This document shows, in pieces, positions 1 through 8,201 of a DNA stretch of 36,741 nt. Each line of letters starts with the position of its first letter. Within the stretch, counting starts at the first letter, position 1. Position numbers and translations under genes: made by a program. The DNA comes from Dehalococcoidia bacterium (GTDB lineage: Bacteria > Chloroflexota > Dehalococcoidia > SHYD01), in NCBI GenBank assembly GCA_009692945.1, contig SHYD01000023.1:1-36741 (forward strand), in the 5' to 3' direction. The notes under the pieces were generated by a model, which worked only from the letters and a program-made list of their open reading frames with translations, made no database searches and had not been told where the DNA came from.

Positions 1-748
1 TGTTCGGAAGCACTGCGACAATCTCGTCACCACCATAGCGGGCCACCAGGTCCCCGGGGCGGCGCACCACCCGCCGGATCGCAGCGCAGACCGACCGCAG
101 GCAGAGGTCCCCGGTCTGATGTCCATAGTTGTCGTTGAACGCCTTGAAAAAGTCGACGTCTATCATCACCAACGACAGTGGCGCCCTGAAGCGTACGCCC
201 CGCCGCCATTCGTTGTTGAGCGTATCATCGAACCGGCGCCGGTTTGCCAACCCGGTCACCTGGTCCACCGTTGAGAGCAACTCGAGCTTCCGGTTTGCCC
301 GCTGCAGGTCCCGTGTGATCTTCAGCAACTCCTGTTCCCGTGCTTTGCGGCGGTCCATCTCTTTCTTGAGCGCGAGGGAAAATCGTACCCGAGCCGAGAG
401 TTCGGACTTGCGGAACGGCTTGCGGATGTAGTCGACGACTCCCGACTCAAGAGCGCTGGCCAGGTAATGTTCTTCCTCACTACCAGTCACGCCGATAATG
501 GGGATATCACGGAGGGCGGAAGACCGGCGGATCCGCCGGACGGTGGCGCCCCGTCCAGGGCGGTCCAGATCGATGAGGATCAGATCGGCGAGTTCGGATA
601 CTGGTTTTCTCGCCTGTCCCAGGCCCAACACGGCCCGCGCTTCTTCCGCCGACGCCACCGCGGTTACCTAGCGGTACCCGTCTTGCTCCAGGATGGCGCG
701 CACCTCAGCGCCCACAGGCTCATCATCCTCAACGAGGAGGATACGCAT
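1..748 (-). pseudogene. Response regulator-GGDEF diguanylate cyclase, 3'-partial, in-frame TAG
   Basis: Reading leftward from ATG 748 gives a receiver domain: acidic pair in VEDDEP, phospho-Asp in LILIDLDRP, Thr in GVTGSEE and Lys in YIRKPF. A charged helical linker follows, then a GGDEF domain with DVDFFKAFNDNYGH, a c-di-GMP inhibitory RxxD motif (RPGD) and the active-site motif RYGGDEI. It would make c-di-GMP in response to phosphorylation. The gene runs off the left edge. Codon 27 is TAG (668-670) and the frame is otherwise intact on both sides, so the gene is a nonsense mutant or carries a base error. TAG is an ordinary stop in neighbours such as apgM, rpiB and ftsI, so stop-codon reassignment is unlikely. 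In-frame ATGs at 799 (behind GGGTGA) and 838 are alternative starts. It lies downstream of miaA on the same strand. Confidence 0.8.
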
Positions 749-952
749 GTGGTGGAGTTCGTCCGGCCCTGCGGCCATTCCCCTATCGGCGTGTGGCATC
801 GTCACCCAGTTCAATCGTGGTCCACTGAATACCACCATCGGCAGCGGCGTGCGCCGCTGACAGTGGGGGTTCCGGCCACCCCCACCGGTGGAGCAACCAG
901 TCGGGCAGCCCTCAACGCAGCGGCTCCCCTGGGCACGGACCGCCCCCGGCGG
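749..952. other. Intergenic stretch between miaA and the response regulator gene
   Basis: About 200 bases without a convincing gene. The response-regulator frame stays open upstream of ATG 748 through ATG 799 and ATG 838, so part of this may be its N-terminus. I see no clear promoter or terminator. Confidence 0.4.
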
Positions 953-1909
953 TCAGTTTGCCGCAACAGGCGGCGCGGTTGCCGATGCCCGGTAGCAGCT
1001 CAAGACCCGATCGACCATCCTGCCAACAATTGCGGCGGGTTCAAGCCAGTTAATCCCCTCATCATCGGGCCGGAACCAGGTCCTCTGCTGGCGAGCGAAA
1101 CGGTGGGTGGCGAACTTGATGGCATCGATCGCCTCACTCAGGGTAGACTCGCCACGCAGCACTGCCCCGATCTGCCGGTAACCGATCCCGCTCATGGAGG
1201 GCAGACCCCACCCGTAACCACGATCACGCAGCGACTCCACCTCACCCACGAGTCCAGCTTCAACCATCCGATCGACACGCTCATCGATGGCGGCGTAAAG
1301 CCGTTGGCGGTCGAGGGCAATGCCGACTTTCACGACCCGGAAGGGAAGGTCGTGTTTCCTTCGCAGCGCATCGGACGGAAGTTCTCCGGTGTGCCGCCAA
1401 ACCTCCAACGCCCTGATGGTCCTTCGAACATTGCGGGGGTTAATTCGGGCGGCGGCGGACGGGTCGATCGCTGCCAGTTCCTGGTGCAGGGCATTCACCC
1501 CGTCGATCTCGGCACGGGCAAACATTGCGAGCCGAAACGCATCGTCCGGGGGGACGGCCGGCACGTCGAGGCCGTCAGTCAGAGACCGGACGTAGAGTCC
1601 ACTCCCACCGGTGATGACGGGAACACGCCCACGTGTACACATGTCGCTGATAACCGCGCCCGCCTGCTGGCGGAACTCGGCGATGGAGTACGGCTGGTCC
1701 GGGTCCACCACGTCCAGGAGATGATGGGGCACCTCGGAGCGTTCATCGATGCCGGCCTTGGCGGTACCGATATCCATGTGCCGGTACACCTGTCGGCTGT
1801 CGGCGGAGATGATTTCGCCCCCCAGCGCCCGGGCCACCTCTAGCGCCAACCGGCTCTTGCCCGACGCCGTGGGCCCTACAACCGCCAGCACCACCGGTCG
1901 AAGCGGCAC
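953..1909 (-). CDS. miaA: tRNA dimethylallyltransferase MiaA
   Basis: MiaA transfers a dimethylallyl group to the N6 of A37 in tRNAs that read UNN codons. The protein shows the P-loop GPTASGKS (residues 12-19), DSRQVYR (37-43), the GTAKA segment, GGSGLY, the INPRNVRRTIRALEV helix and the C-terminal SMSGIGYRQI motif, all family hallmarks. GTG 1909 is chosen as start because it lies one base after the tpiA stop and gives 318 aa, near the usual 300-315. The open frame reaches further upstream, but only into tpiA coding sequence. It is probably co-transcribed with tpiA, and its substrate dimethylallyl diphosphate comes from the isoprenoid pathway that also feeds the polyprenyl synthetase in this operon. 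Confidence 0.95.
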   Translation of the reverse strand: MPLRPVVLAVVGPTASGKSRLALEVARALGGEIISADSRQVYRHMDIGTAKAGIDERSEVPHHLLDVVDPDQPYSIAEFRQQAGAVISDMCTRGRVPVITGGSGLYVRSLTDGLDVPAVPPDDAFRLAMFARAEIDGVNALHQELAAIDPSAAARINPRNVRRTIRALEVWRHTGELPSDALRRKHDLPFRVVKVGIALDRQRLYAAIDERVDRMVEAGLVGEVESLRDRGYGWGLPSMSGIGYRQIGAVLRGESTLSEAIDAIKFATHRFARQQRTWFRPDDEGINWLEPAAIVGRMVDRVLSCYRASATAPPVAAN

Positions 1910-1910
1910 G

Positions 1911-2678
1911 TCAAACAGCCCTCGCAGCCGAGGCGGTGTTGCGCACGATGGCGGCGAACTCCTCGGCCTGGAGACTTGCGCCGCCGACCAGCGCACCATC
2001 GATCTGGCGGCGGCTCACGAAGTCCCCGATATTCTTGGACGTCACCGATCCGCCATACAGGATCCGCACGGCTTCGGCGTTCTCCGATCCGAACTTCGCA
2101 CCCAGCTCTTTCCGGATCAGCCCGCACATCTCGTTCGCAATCTCCGGCGAGGCCGGGAGGCCGGAGCCGACGGCCCAAACCGGTTCATAGGCCACCACCA
2201 TGCCGGGGTCAAAGCTGATGCGGGAGATTCCCTGGCGGACCTGGGCCGCCACCACCCCAACCGCACGATCGCTCTGCCGTTCATGGGCGGTCTCGCCCAC
2301 GCAAATGATGGGTTGAATTCCATTCACCTGAGCAACCAGCGCTTTCCGGGCCACCGCCTCGTCGGTCTCACGAAAGAAGGAGCGGCGTTCGGAGTGGCCC
2401 AAGATGACGTAGCGGCACAGGTCTTTGAGCATGAGCGCCGACACCTCGCCGGTGAAGGAGCCCTGCTCTTCGAAGTACATGTTCTGGGCGCCCACCATCA
2501 CCGAGGTGCCCGCCGCGGCCTTCGCCACGGCGCCAATGGAGATGAAGGGAGGGCAGAGGACCTTGTCCACCCCTGTCACGTCAGCGATGAAACCGACCAC
2601 GTTGCGAGCCAGTTCCTTTGCCTCGGCGAGGGTGGTGTTCATCTTCCAGTTAGCCGCTATCAGCGGGGTGCGTGGCAT
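1911..2678 (-). CDS. tpiA: Triosephosphate isomerase
   Basis: Interconverts dihydroxyacetone phosphate and glyceraldehyde 3-phosphate. The 255-aa product has the usual length and active site: Asn10 and Lys12 in AANWKMN, His95 in ILGHSERR, catalytic Glu165 in AYEPVWAVGSG (loop 6), and the phosphate-binding LYGGSV and GALVGGASL. The ATG at 2678 has a purine-rich GAAGGAAAAAA stretch upstream. The gene sits 38 bp downstream of apgM and abuts miaA. With pgk and apgM it forms a lower-glycolysis set on one strand. Nothing looks unusual. Confidence 0.97.
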   Translation of the reverse strand: MPRTPLIAANWKMNTTLAEAKELARNVVGFIADVTGVDKVLCPPFISIGAVAKAAAGTSVMVGAQNMYFEEQGSFTGEVSALMLKDLCRYVILGHSERRSFFRETDEAVARKALVAQVNGIQPIICVGETAHERQSDRAVGVVAAQVRQGISRISFDPGMVVAYEPVWAVGSGLPASPEIANEMCGLIRKELGAKFGSENAEAVRILYGGSVTSKNIGDFVSRRQIDGALVGGASLQAEEFAAIVRNTASAARAV

Positions 2679-2716
2679 GTTCGTTTTTTCCTTCTCACTC
2701 GGTTGTATTCCGGAGG

Positions 2717-3922
2717 CTAGGCCCCGAACTTGGTCAGTTTCATTGCATGAGCCATGGCCAGCGGCATCACATCGGTGGCCGGGAAGCGCCCGAGTTCCCC
2801 ATTTCGACAGTCGCGTTCGGTGAACGCCCGGACGTCGTCGGGGTAGCGCCACGGAGCGTTGAGCAGAAAGGGGACTGGATGCCAACTGTGCGCTTTCAGC
2901 ACGGCGGGCGTCGCATGGTCGCCGGTCACCATGAGAACATCCGGTTTCATAGCCCGGACGGCCGGGATAGCCGCATCCAATTCTTCCAGGCGCACAACCT
3001 TTCCCGCAAAGTCTCCATCCTCCCCCGCCGAATCGGCCCACTTGTAATGGAGGTAGATGAAATCGTAGTCCTGCCAGATCTTCCTGGTGACTTCCAACTC
3101 GTCCGAGAACGTTTTGCCACCTTCGAACACGTCCATGCCGGCCAGCTTCGCCAGTCCACGGTACATCGGATACACCGCCACCGCGGCGGTGCGCAAGCGG
3201 TACACCTCATGCATCGGCGGAATCGGCGGCTTGTTGGCGAACCCGCGCAGCATCACCATATTGGCGGGCCGCTTGTCCTTGAGCACAGCCCTGGCCTGGG
3301 CGATGAAATGGTTGGCCAGGCGCGCTGCCTGCTGCGCTTCGGGCCGGCGGGCTGCGACCTCAAACGGGACCACTCCCTCCCGCTGGGGGTCGGTTTCGGT
3401 GAGACCTTCCGCCAGCCCGGGACCCCGCAGCACCAGCGCAAAGCGGTAGCCCTCCACCGGTTCGATGAACGTCTCCACCCCGTCCAGGCGCACCTTCGCT
3501 CGCAACTCAGCACACAGCTCAACATTCAGCGCGGTGGGGATGCGCCCGGCCCGCCGGTCGGTGATGCGCCCGGCCTCATCCACGGTGCAGAAATTTCCCC
3601 GGGCTGCCAGATCTCCCGGCTGAAGATCGAAGTCTATGCCCAGCGCCTCCAGCACCCCCCGCCCGATATCGAATACGAGAGGGTCGTAACCGAACAGCGC
3701 AAGATGCCCCGGACCACTGCCGGGGGTCAGCCCGGCGGGAACGTGCTGGATCAATCCCGTGATGCTCTCGGCCGCCAACTGGTGGAGATTGGGGAGGTGG
3801 GCAGTTTCGAGTTCCGAAAGGCCGTCCGGCCCCGGCAGGCCCCCCAAGCCATCGGCGACCAGCATGACGATCTTGCTCGGGGTCTCGACCGACAACTCTC
3901 GCATCAGTTCCAGGTTTGCCAT
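2717..3922 (-). CDS. apgM: 2,3-bisphosphoglycerate-independent phosphoglycerate mutase, archaeal type
   Basis: Interconverts 3- and 2-phosphoglycerate through a phosphoserine intermediate in the alkaline phosphatase fold. The 401-aa protein belongs to the shorter ApgM class rather than the roughly 510-aa GpmI class. A metal-binding Asp is in VADGLGG (Asp24), the likely nucleophile Ser69 is in LTPGSGPGH, and a late metal motif is MVTGDHATP, followed by HSWHPVPFLL. ATG 3922 has an ideal GAGGAG five bases upstream. It lies between pgk (23 bp gap) and tpiA (38 bp gap), consistent with a glycolytic operon. ApgM enzymes occur in archaea and several bacterial phyla including Chloroflexota. Confidence 0.93.
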   Translation of the reverse strand: MANLELMRELSVETPSKIVMLVADGLGGLPGPDGLSELETAHLPNLHQLAAESITGLIQHVPAGLTPGSGPGHLALFGYDPLVFDIGRGVLEALGIDFDLQPGDLAARGNFCTVDEAGRITDRRAGRIPTALNVELCAELRAKVRLDGVETFIEPVEGYRFALVLRGPGLAEGLTETDPQREGVVPFEVAARRPEAQQAARLANHFIAQARAVLKDKRPANMVMLRGFANKPPIPPMHEVYRLRTAAVAVYPMYRGLAKLAGMDVFEGGKTFSDELEVTRKIWQDYDFIYLHYKWADSAGEDGDFAGKVVRLEELDAAIPAVRAMKPDVLMVTGDHATPAVLKAHSWHPVPFLLNAPWRYPDDVRAFTERDCRNGELGRFPATDVMPLAMAHAMKLTKFGA

Positions 3923-3945
3923 CTTCGCTCCTCGGACTATGTTGG

Positions 3946-5133
3946 TTACCCATCCATCAATGCGGCGACCCCCGGAAGCACCCGGCCCTCCAGGAACTCC
4001 AAGGTGGCGCCGCCACCGGTGGATACGTAGCTGATGCGGTCAGCGACGCCCATCTCCTCCACCGCCTGGGTGGTCTCGCCCCCACCCACGATGGTAGTGG
4101 CGGAGGTAGCGCCCATCGCTTCGGCCAGCGACCGGGTACCGGCGGCGAAGGCCGGCCACTCAAATACGCCCATCGGCCCATTCCAGATCACGAGTTTGGC
4201 CGCTCGCACTGCAGCGCCATACATCGTCTGGGACTGGGGGCCGATGTCCAGGATCGCCCAGCCGACGGGCACCTTGTCCACCGGCACTATGGCACATTCG
4301 GCATCTCGCTCAAAACGGGCCGCGACCACGGCGTCCACCGGCAGCAGCACCCTCACATCCAACTCTTTGGCGCGGTCCAGCGCCCGGCGGGCGTGGCCCG
4401 GGTCGCCCGAGTCGACGCGAGATCCGCCCACGTCTCTGCCCTGGGCCACCAGGAACGCGTTGGCCATGCCCCCCCCGATGACCAATGTGTCCACTTTGGC
4501 CAGCAGGTTTTCCACCACTCTGATCTTGTCGCTCACCTTGGCGCCACCCAGGACGGCGACAAAGGGCCTTTGCGGCCGATCGAGGGCACCTCCGATGAAC
4601 GCCAGTTCTTTTTCTAACAGCAACCCCGCCACTGCGGGGAGAAACGCCGCCACCCCTGAGGTGGAGGCATGCGCCCGGTGCGCCGTGCCAAACGCATCGT
4701 TCACAAAGATATCACCGAGTCGAGCGAGCTGCCGGGCAAATGCGGTGTCATTCCGCTCTTCCTCCGGGTGAAAACGGAGGTTCTCGAGCAGCAGTACCCC
4801 CCCGGAGGGAAGCGCGGCTGCCGCAGCCTCCGCATCGCCGCCCACGCAGTCGTCCGCCGTCACAACCGCCGCACCCAACAGCGCGGCCAGGCGGCGTGCG
4901 ACCGGAGCGAGCCGTAGCGCTTCCACCACCCGGCCGTCAGGACGTCCCAGGTGCGAGCACAGGACGATCCGGGCGCTTTGCTCCTGCAGCAACCTGATGG
5001 TGGGCAGGACGGCCCGAATGCGCGTGTCATCGGCCACCTCGCCCGTCGCCTTATCGAGCGGCACATTGAAATCGACGCGGACCAGGATCCGCTTGCTGCG
5101 GACATCGACGTCGCGGATGGATTGCTTCGCCAT
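3946..5133 (-). CDS. pgk: Phosphoglycerate kinase
   Basis: Transfers phosphate from 1,3-bisphosphoglycerate to ADP. The 395-aa protein is complete. The N-terminal domain has the substrate motif RVDFNVPLD (residues 19-27), Arg38, HLGRPDG (61-67) and LLENLRFH. The C-terminal nucleotide domain has LGGAKVSDKI, GGGMANAFL, WNGPMGVFE and the phosphate loop IVGGGETTQA. ATG 5133 has GGGAG about ten bases upstream, and this site overlaps the end of the polyprenyl synthetase gene, so translation is likely coupled. It is followed after 23 bp by apgM. Confidence 0.97.
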   Translation of the reverse strand: MAKQSIRDVDVRSKRILVRVDFNVPLDKATGEVADDTRIRAVLPTIRLLQEQSARIVLCSHLGRPDGRVVEALRLAPVARRLAALLGAAVVTADDCVGGDAEAAAAALPSGGVLLLENLRFHPEEERNDTAFARQLARLGDIFVNDAFGTAHRAHASTSGVAAFLPAVAGLLLEKELAFIGGALDRPQRPFVAVLGGAKVSDKIRVVENLLAKVDTLVIGGGMANAFLVAQGRDVGGSRVDSGDPGHARRALDRAKELDVRVLLPVDAVVAARFERDAECAIVPVDKVPVGWAILDIGPQSQTMYGAAVRAAKLVIWNGPMGVFEWPAFAAGTRSLAEAMGATSATTIVGGGETTQAVEEMGVADRISYVSTGGGATLEFLEGRVLPGVAALMDG

Positions 5134-5137
5134 TGGT

Positions 5138-6199
5138 TCAACGCTCCCGTTCGACCGCGAAGGAGATCACGTCTCGCAGACCCGCCGCTGCCGCGTTTTC
5201 GAGACCCAACCCCGCCAGCCCTCCGATGCTCATCCCAGCATAATGTCGCGCCGCCGCCTCGGCAGCCTCTCTCGCCCCAGCCTCGTCGAACAACTCCAGC
5301 ACCCTGGCCACATCCTGCTGGCACAGTTCAGGTTGGGCGTAGATCTCAGCGAGCCGGGCACGGACCCTGGGGCCGGCTTTGGTCGACGCGTACACTGCGG
5401 GAAACGCCTTCTTGCGGCTCAGGATGTCATCGGCCACCGGTTTGCCGGTGGTCCCGCTGGCCCCCCAAACGCCGAGCACATCGTCCTTGATTTGAAACGC
5501 CAAACCGAGGTTCCGTCCGATTTCACTGAAGTGGCCGGCCACCGCCGGCTCGTACCCGCCCCCCAGGAAGGCGCCGAAGTAGCAGGCGCATGCCATGAGC
5601 GCGGCAGTCTTCCCATCGATCATCTCCAGGTACTGGTCAAGCGTCACTTCAGGACGCTGCTGGAAGTCCATGTCCAAGTACTGCCCTTCGCACAGGCGGA
5701 GGCAGGTCTCATCCAACCTGACGGCCAGATGGACCACGTGGTCCGCAGGCACCGCATGGGCGCTCAAGCGAAGCAGCGCCATCCGCGCCAGGGAGAACAG
5801 GCTGTCGCCCACGTTGATCGCCTGGGGTTTGCCCCACAGGCTCCACACCGTGGGGCGGTGCCTCCGGCTGACGCTGTCATCCTGGACGTCGTCGTGGACC
5901 AACGAGAAATTGTGGACCAGCTCCAGAGCGGCGGCCGCGGGCAGCACGCGTTCCACGGTTCCGCCCACTGCTTCGGAGGACAACAGGCAGAGGGTGGACC
6001 GCAGGCCCTTGCCGCCATCACCGGCCGCGGTGGCGCCGTGTTGGTCCACCCAACCAAGGTGATACCGCGCCATTTGATAGAAAGGCGAGACCAGCGCCGC
6101 GAAGACCTGCCGCATCTCGATCTGGACCGGCGCCGTGAAGCGATCGAGGACGGCAGGAGGACTGGCGGTCATCGCCGGAACTCGCGGCATGGCGCACAT
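5138..6199 (-). CDS. Polyprenyl diphosphate synthase (GGPP synthase-like)
   Basis: A trans-isoprenyl diphosphate synthase that condenses isopentenyl diphosphate with allylic diphosphates. The all-helical fold signature is clear: GGKGLRSTL near residues 62-70, the first Asp-rich motif DDVQD at 103-107, LCEGQYLDMDF, the helix MIDGKTAALM, and the second Asp region FQIKDDVLGVWG near 236-246. In the second region the last Asp is replaced by Gly, as in the GGPP synthase type common in Actinobacteria and Chloroflexota. Chain length cannot be read reliably from sequence; carotenoid, quinone or lipid-carrier precursors are all possible. The 353-aa start at 6199 is uncertain because ATGs also occur at 6190 and 6172 and no strong ribosome site is seen. 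Confidence 0.9.
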   Translation of the reverse strand: MCAMPRVPAMTASPPAVLDRFTAPVQIEMRQVFAALVSPFYQMARYHLGWVDQHGATAAGDGGKGLRSTLCLLSSEAVGGTVERVLPAAAALELVHNFSLVHDDVQDDSVSRRHRPTVWSLWGKPQAINVGDSLFSLARMALLRLSAHAVPADHVVHLAVRLDETCLRLCEGQYLDMDFQQRPEVTLDQYLEMIDGKTAALMACACYFGAFLGGGYEPAVAGHFSEIGRNLGLAFQIKDDVLGVWGASGTTGKPVADDILSRKKAFPAVYASTKAGPRVRARLAEIYAQPELCQQDVARVLELFDEAGAREAAEAAARHYAGMSIGGLAGLGLENAAAAGLRDVISFAVERER

Positions 6200-6230
6200 G
6201 GCATCTGGGACTCGACGGCCCAGTTAGCGG

Positions 6231-6695
6231 CTAACTCGCCGGAGCCGGCCGACTGGGAACCGCTTCGATTTTTTCGATCTTATTGACCCGTCGCTCATGC
6301 CGGCCGCCCTCAAATGAGGCGGTCAGGTACGTCTTGACGATGTCCCGGGCCAGGCCTGGCCCGACGATCCGTTCCCCCAAGCACAACACCTGAGCGTCCA
6401 GGTGTTCCCGCGCCTGATGCGCGGTGAAAGTATCGTTAGCCACCACCGCCCGCACACCAGGGGTCTTATTTGCAGCCACCGCCATCCCGGCGCCGGTGCC
6501 GCACACCAGGATCGCCCGCTCGAAACGCCCGGCCGCCACCGCTTCAGACACGGCATGGGCGATATCTGGATAGTCCACCGACTCCGCGCTGTGACAGCCG
6601 AAATCGTGGTATTCATACCCGAGTTCGGAGAGAGCATCAAGGAGTGCCCGTTTCAGGGAGAACCCGGCCTGGTCGCTTCCGATTGCGATGACCAT
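6231..6695 (-). CDS. rpiB: Ribose 5-phosphate isomerase B
   Basis: RpiB/LacAB family, interconverting ribose 5-phosphate and ribulose 5-phosphate. The 154-aa protein has Asp8 in GSDQAG, the catalytic Cys65 in VCGTGAGMA, AANK, and the helper His98 in AREHLDAQVLCLGER. The start is ATG 6695, eight bases after an AAGGAG. A TTG six bases earlier is too close to that site. One oddity is Gln9, where the family normally has His in SDHAG; that His contacts the sugar phosphate, so substrate preference could differ within the wider RpiB/LacAB family. It lies 31 bp upstream of the polyprenyl synthetase. Confidence 0.92.
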   Translation of the reverse strand: MVIAIGSDQAGFSLKRALLDALSELGYEYHDFGCHSAESVDYPDIAHAVSEAVAAGRFERAILVCGTGAGMAVAANKTPGVRAVVANDTFTAHQAREHLDAQVLCLGERIVGPGLARDIVKTYLTASFEGGRHERRVNKIEKIEAVPSRPAPAS

Positions 6696-6761
6696 TACCA
6701 ATGCTCCTTCCTGACAACTACGTTTCGTGCGCCCACCATCATCAAAACCGGTCCGGCGGCA

Positions 6762-7406
6762 CTACGCCCTCGCGCCCAGCGGTCCGAAGGCCCGTGCCAA
6801 CGCCTCTCTCGTAACGGCGCCCTCACGCAGCACCAACGGCCGGGCGCCGCTCAGGTCCAGTACCGTAGAGTCCTTCCCCACGGAGCAAGGGCCGCCATCG
6901 ATAACCAACCCCGCGAGTGAGCCCAATTGAGCGACCGCCCCAGCAGCCGTCGTGGGGCTGGGATGACCGGAGCGGTTGGCGCTGGTAGCCGCCAGCGGAC
7001 GGCCGAACTGCTTGATCAATTCCAGGGCCACCGGGTGATCAGGCACGCGCACCCCCACAGTAGCACCTCCGGCCCGTACGCTCAAGGGACACCGGGGCCC
7101 GGCCCGGAGCACCAGGGTGAGGCCCCCCGGCATGAACCGCCGGGCGGCCTCCAACACGTCCGGTGCAACCATGGCCACCTGTTCGATCGCGTCAGCGCTG
7201 CCCAACAGCAGTTGCAGCGGCTTGCCGTCGTCGCGCCCCTTGGCGGCATACAAATCCTGGACCGCCGATTCCGACCAGGGGTCAGCGCCGATCCCATACA
7301 CCGTTTCGGTGGGGAACACCACCACCCCACCTGAACGCAGTATCAGCACCGCTTGAGCGAGGGCTCCGGGGGAGGGTTCCACCACCGGGGGAAGGGGCTG
7401 ATCCAT
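6762..7406 (-). CDS. tsaC: L-threonylcarbamoyladenylate synthase, TsaC/YrdC type
   Basis: Makes threonylcarbamoyl-AMP from threonine, bicarbonate and ATP for t6A37 tRNA modification. The 214-aa protein is a single YrdC domain without the Sua5 C-terminal extension. Motifs are VVFPTETVYGIGAD, the KGRDDGKPLQLLL loop, VGVRVPDHP, and PLAATSANRSGHPSPT. ATG 7406 is annotated. A GTG at 7415, three codons earlier, has AAAGG six bases upstream and is an equally good start. It is the first gene of the leftward operon, divergent from the dcw cluster. With miaA it makes two A37-modifying functions in one operon. Confidence 0.93.
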   Translation of the reverse strand: MDQPLPPVVEPSPGALAQAVLILRSGGVVVFPTETVYGIGADPWSESAVQDLYAAKGRDDGKPLQLLLGSADAIEQVAMVAPDVLEAARRFMPGGLTLVLRAGPRCPLSVRAGGATVGVRVPDHPVALELIKQFGRPLAATSANRSGHPSPTTAAGAVAQLGSLAGLVIDGGPCSVGKDSTVLDLSGARPLVLREGAVTREALARAFGPLGARA

Positions 7407-7448
7407 CAACAACACGCGCTGCCTTTCTTCTATCGTTCGACGCCCGCC

Positions 7449-7454
7449 AGTATA
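7449..7454 (-). promoter_or_regulatory. Candidate -10 element for the leftward tsaC operon
   Basis: TATACT on the minus strand, about 43 bases upstream of the tsaC ATG. No good -35 is seen at the normal distance, so the call rests on the hexamer and its position. Confidence 0.35.
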
Positions 7455-7619
7455 GCATCGGGGAGGCCCACCCATTTTTTTGTGGGTTCGCTGCCTCGCC
7501 AAGATCCTCGGCACCGGCCTGATCTTGCCTCTGCCAACACCATGGGTTGTGTCCGCTGAACTCTCGACACCGGCCATGAGTTTTCCAGCCGGCGAAACCC
7601 ATCATCCCAGACCTAATTT

Positions 7620-7633
7620 CGAACGATTGTTCC
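7620..7633 (+). promoter_or_regulatory. LexA-like operator (Cheo-type SOS box)
   Basis: CGAACGATTGTTCC contains the perfect inverted repeat GAAC-N4-GTTC and matches 13 of 14 positions of the Gram-positive LexA consensus CGAACRNRYGTTYC. It ends two bases before the predicted -35 of the dcw promoter, where a repressor would block RNA polymerase. An 8-base core of this kind is expected by chance roughly once per 65 kb, so position is the main support. Confidence 0.45.
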
Positions 7634-7635
7634 GA

Positions 7636-7664
7636 TTGACAGGCGCGCTCGATGCCCTGAGAAT
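7636..7664 (+). promoter_or_regulatory. Sigma70-type promoter of the mraZ/dcw operon
   Basis: A perfect TTGACA -35 (7636-7641), a 17-base spacer and GAGAAT as -10 (7659-7664, 4 of 6 matches). Transcription would start near 7671, about 100 bases before mraZ. Confidence 0.6.
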
Positions 7665-7672
7665 ACCTGCTA

Positions 7673-7720
7673 TGGGGGAAAAAATGGGAAATCTTAAAAC
7701 ATATAACGCATAGTCTGGGG
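7673..7720 (+). promoter_or_regulatory. Possible MraZ-binding TGGG repeats
   Basis: Same-direction TGGGG (7673-7677), TGGGA (7685-7689) and TGGGG (7716-7720) lie between the predicted transcription start and mraZ. MraZ is known to bind direct TGGGN repeats in its own promoter region in E. coli, usually about 10 bp apart. Here the spacings are 12 and 31, so the match is loose. Confidence 0.3.
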
Positions 7721-7769
7721 GCATCCACCTAGATTTCTTGCAATGGTTCTGAAGGCGAGGGTTTCGAAC

Positions 7770-8201
7770 GTGACGGAGAGCCGGTTCAGAGGCGAGTACC
7801 CCTACAACTTGGACGACCGCGGCCGGTTGGTGGTCCCCGCCCGTTTTCGAGACGCCTTTCATGCCGGGGCCGTGGTGGTGATGTGGTTCAATCCCTCCCT
7901 CGCACTGTTCACCCAGGAGGGCCTAGACAATCACGTCGCCGCGGCGATGGCGAAAGCAACCAACACCATGGATCGCCTTGAAATCGAGGAATTCTTCAAC
8001 AGCCAGTCCTACGACGTCGAGCTCGACAAGCAGGGACGGATTCTCTTGACCAGTGAGATGAAGAGCCACGCCGAGATCCAGCAGGCGGTGATGCTGACCG
8101 GGAACGGCAGTCACATCCGCATCTGGAGCCCCGTGATGTGGGCCATGCAACGCCCTCAACTCCGCACCCGGGTCCCCGAAATCCTGGGACGGTCACAGTG
8201 A
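7770..8201 (+). CDS. mraZ: Transcriptional regulator MraZ
   Basis: MraZ is a DNA-binding regulator that heads dcw clusters and often controls its own operon. The 143-aa protein shows two SpoVT/AbrB-like repeats, each with the DxxGR motif: YPYNLDDRGRLVVPARFR and YDVELDKQGRILLTSEM. GTG 7770 is preferred because GAGGG lies eight bases upstream and the protein then begins just before the conserved FRGEY. An ATG at 7743 in the same frame has no ribosome site and would add nine residues. Its stop overlaps the rsmH start (GTGA). Confidence 0.93.
   Translation: MTESRFRGEYPYNLDDRGRLVVPARFRDAFHAGAVVVMWFNPSLALFTQEGLDNHVAAAMAKATNTMDRLEIEEFFNSQSYDVELDKQGRILLTSEMKSHAEIQQAVMLTGNGSHIRIWSPVMWAMQRPQLRTRVPEILGRSQ

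Larger units (their letters stand above)
7407..7769. other. Divergent control region between tsaC and mraZ
   Basis: About 360 bases without a gene. The left part holds a TATACT hexamer facing tsaC. The right part holds a LexA-like palindrome, a sigma70-type promoter and TGGG repeats facing mraZ, each listed separately. The middle (about 7480-7615) shows no structure I can name. Confidence 0.6.

Noticed and set aside
668..670. TAG as a sense codon in this organism
   Set aside because: apgM, rpiB, tsaC, ftsI, ftsA and nrdJ all end with TAG at the correct family length.
467..1843. Long plus-strand open frame of 458 codons opposite miaA
   Set aside because: It is antisense to clearly recognisable MiaA and response-regulator sequence, has no ribosome site and encodes no known motifs. 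Such frames are common in high-GC DNA.
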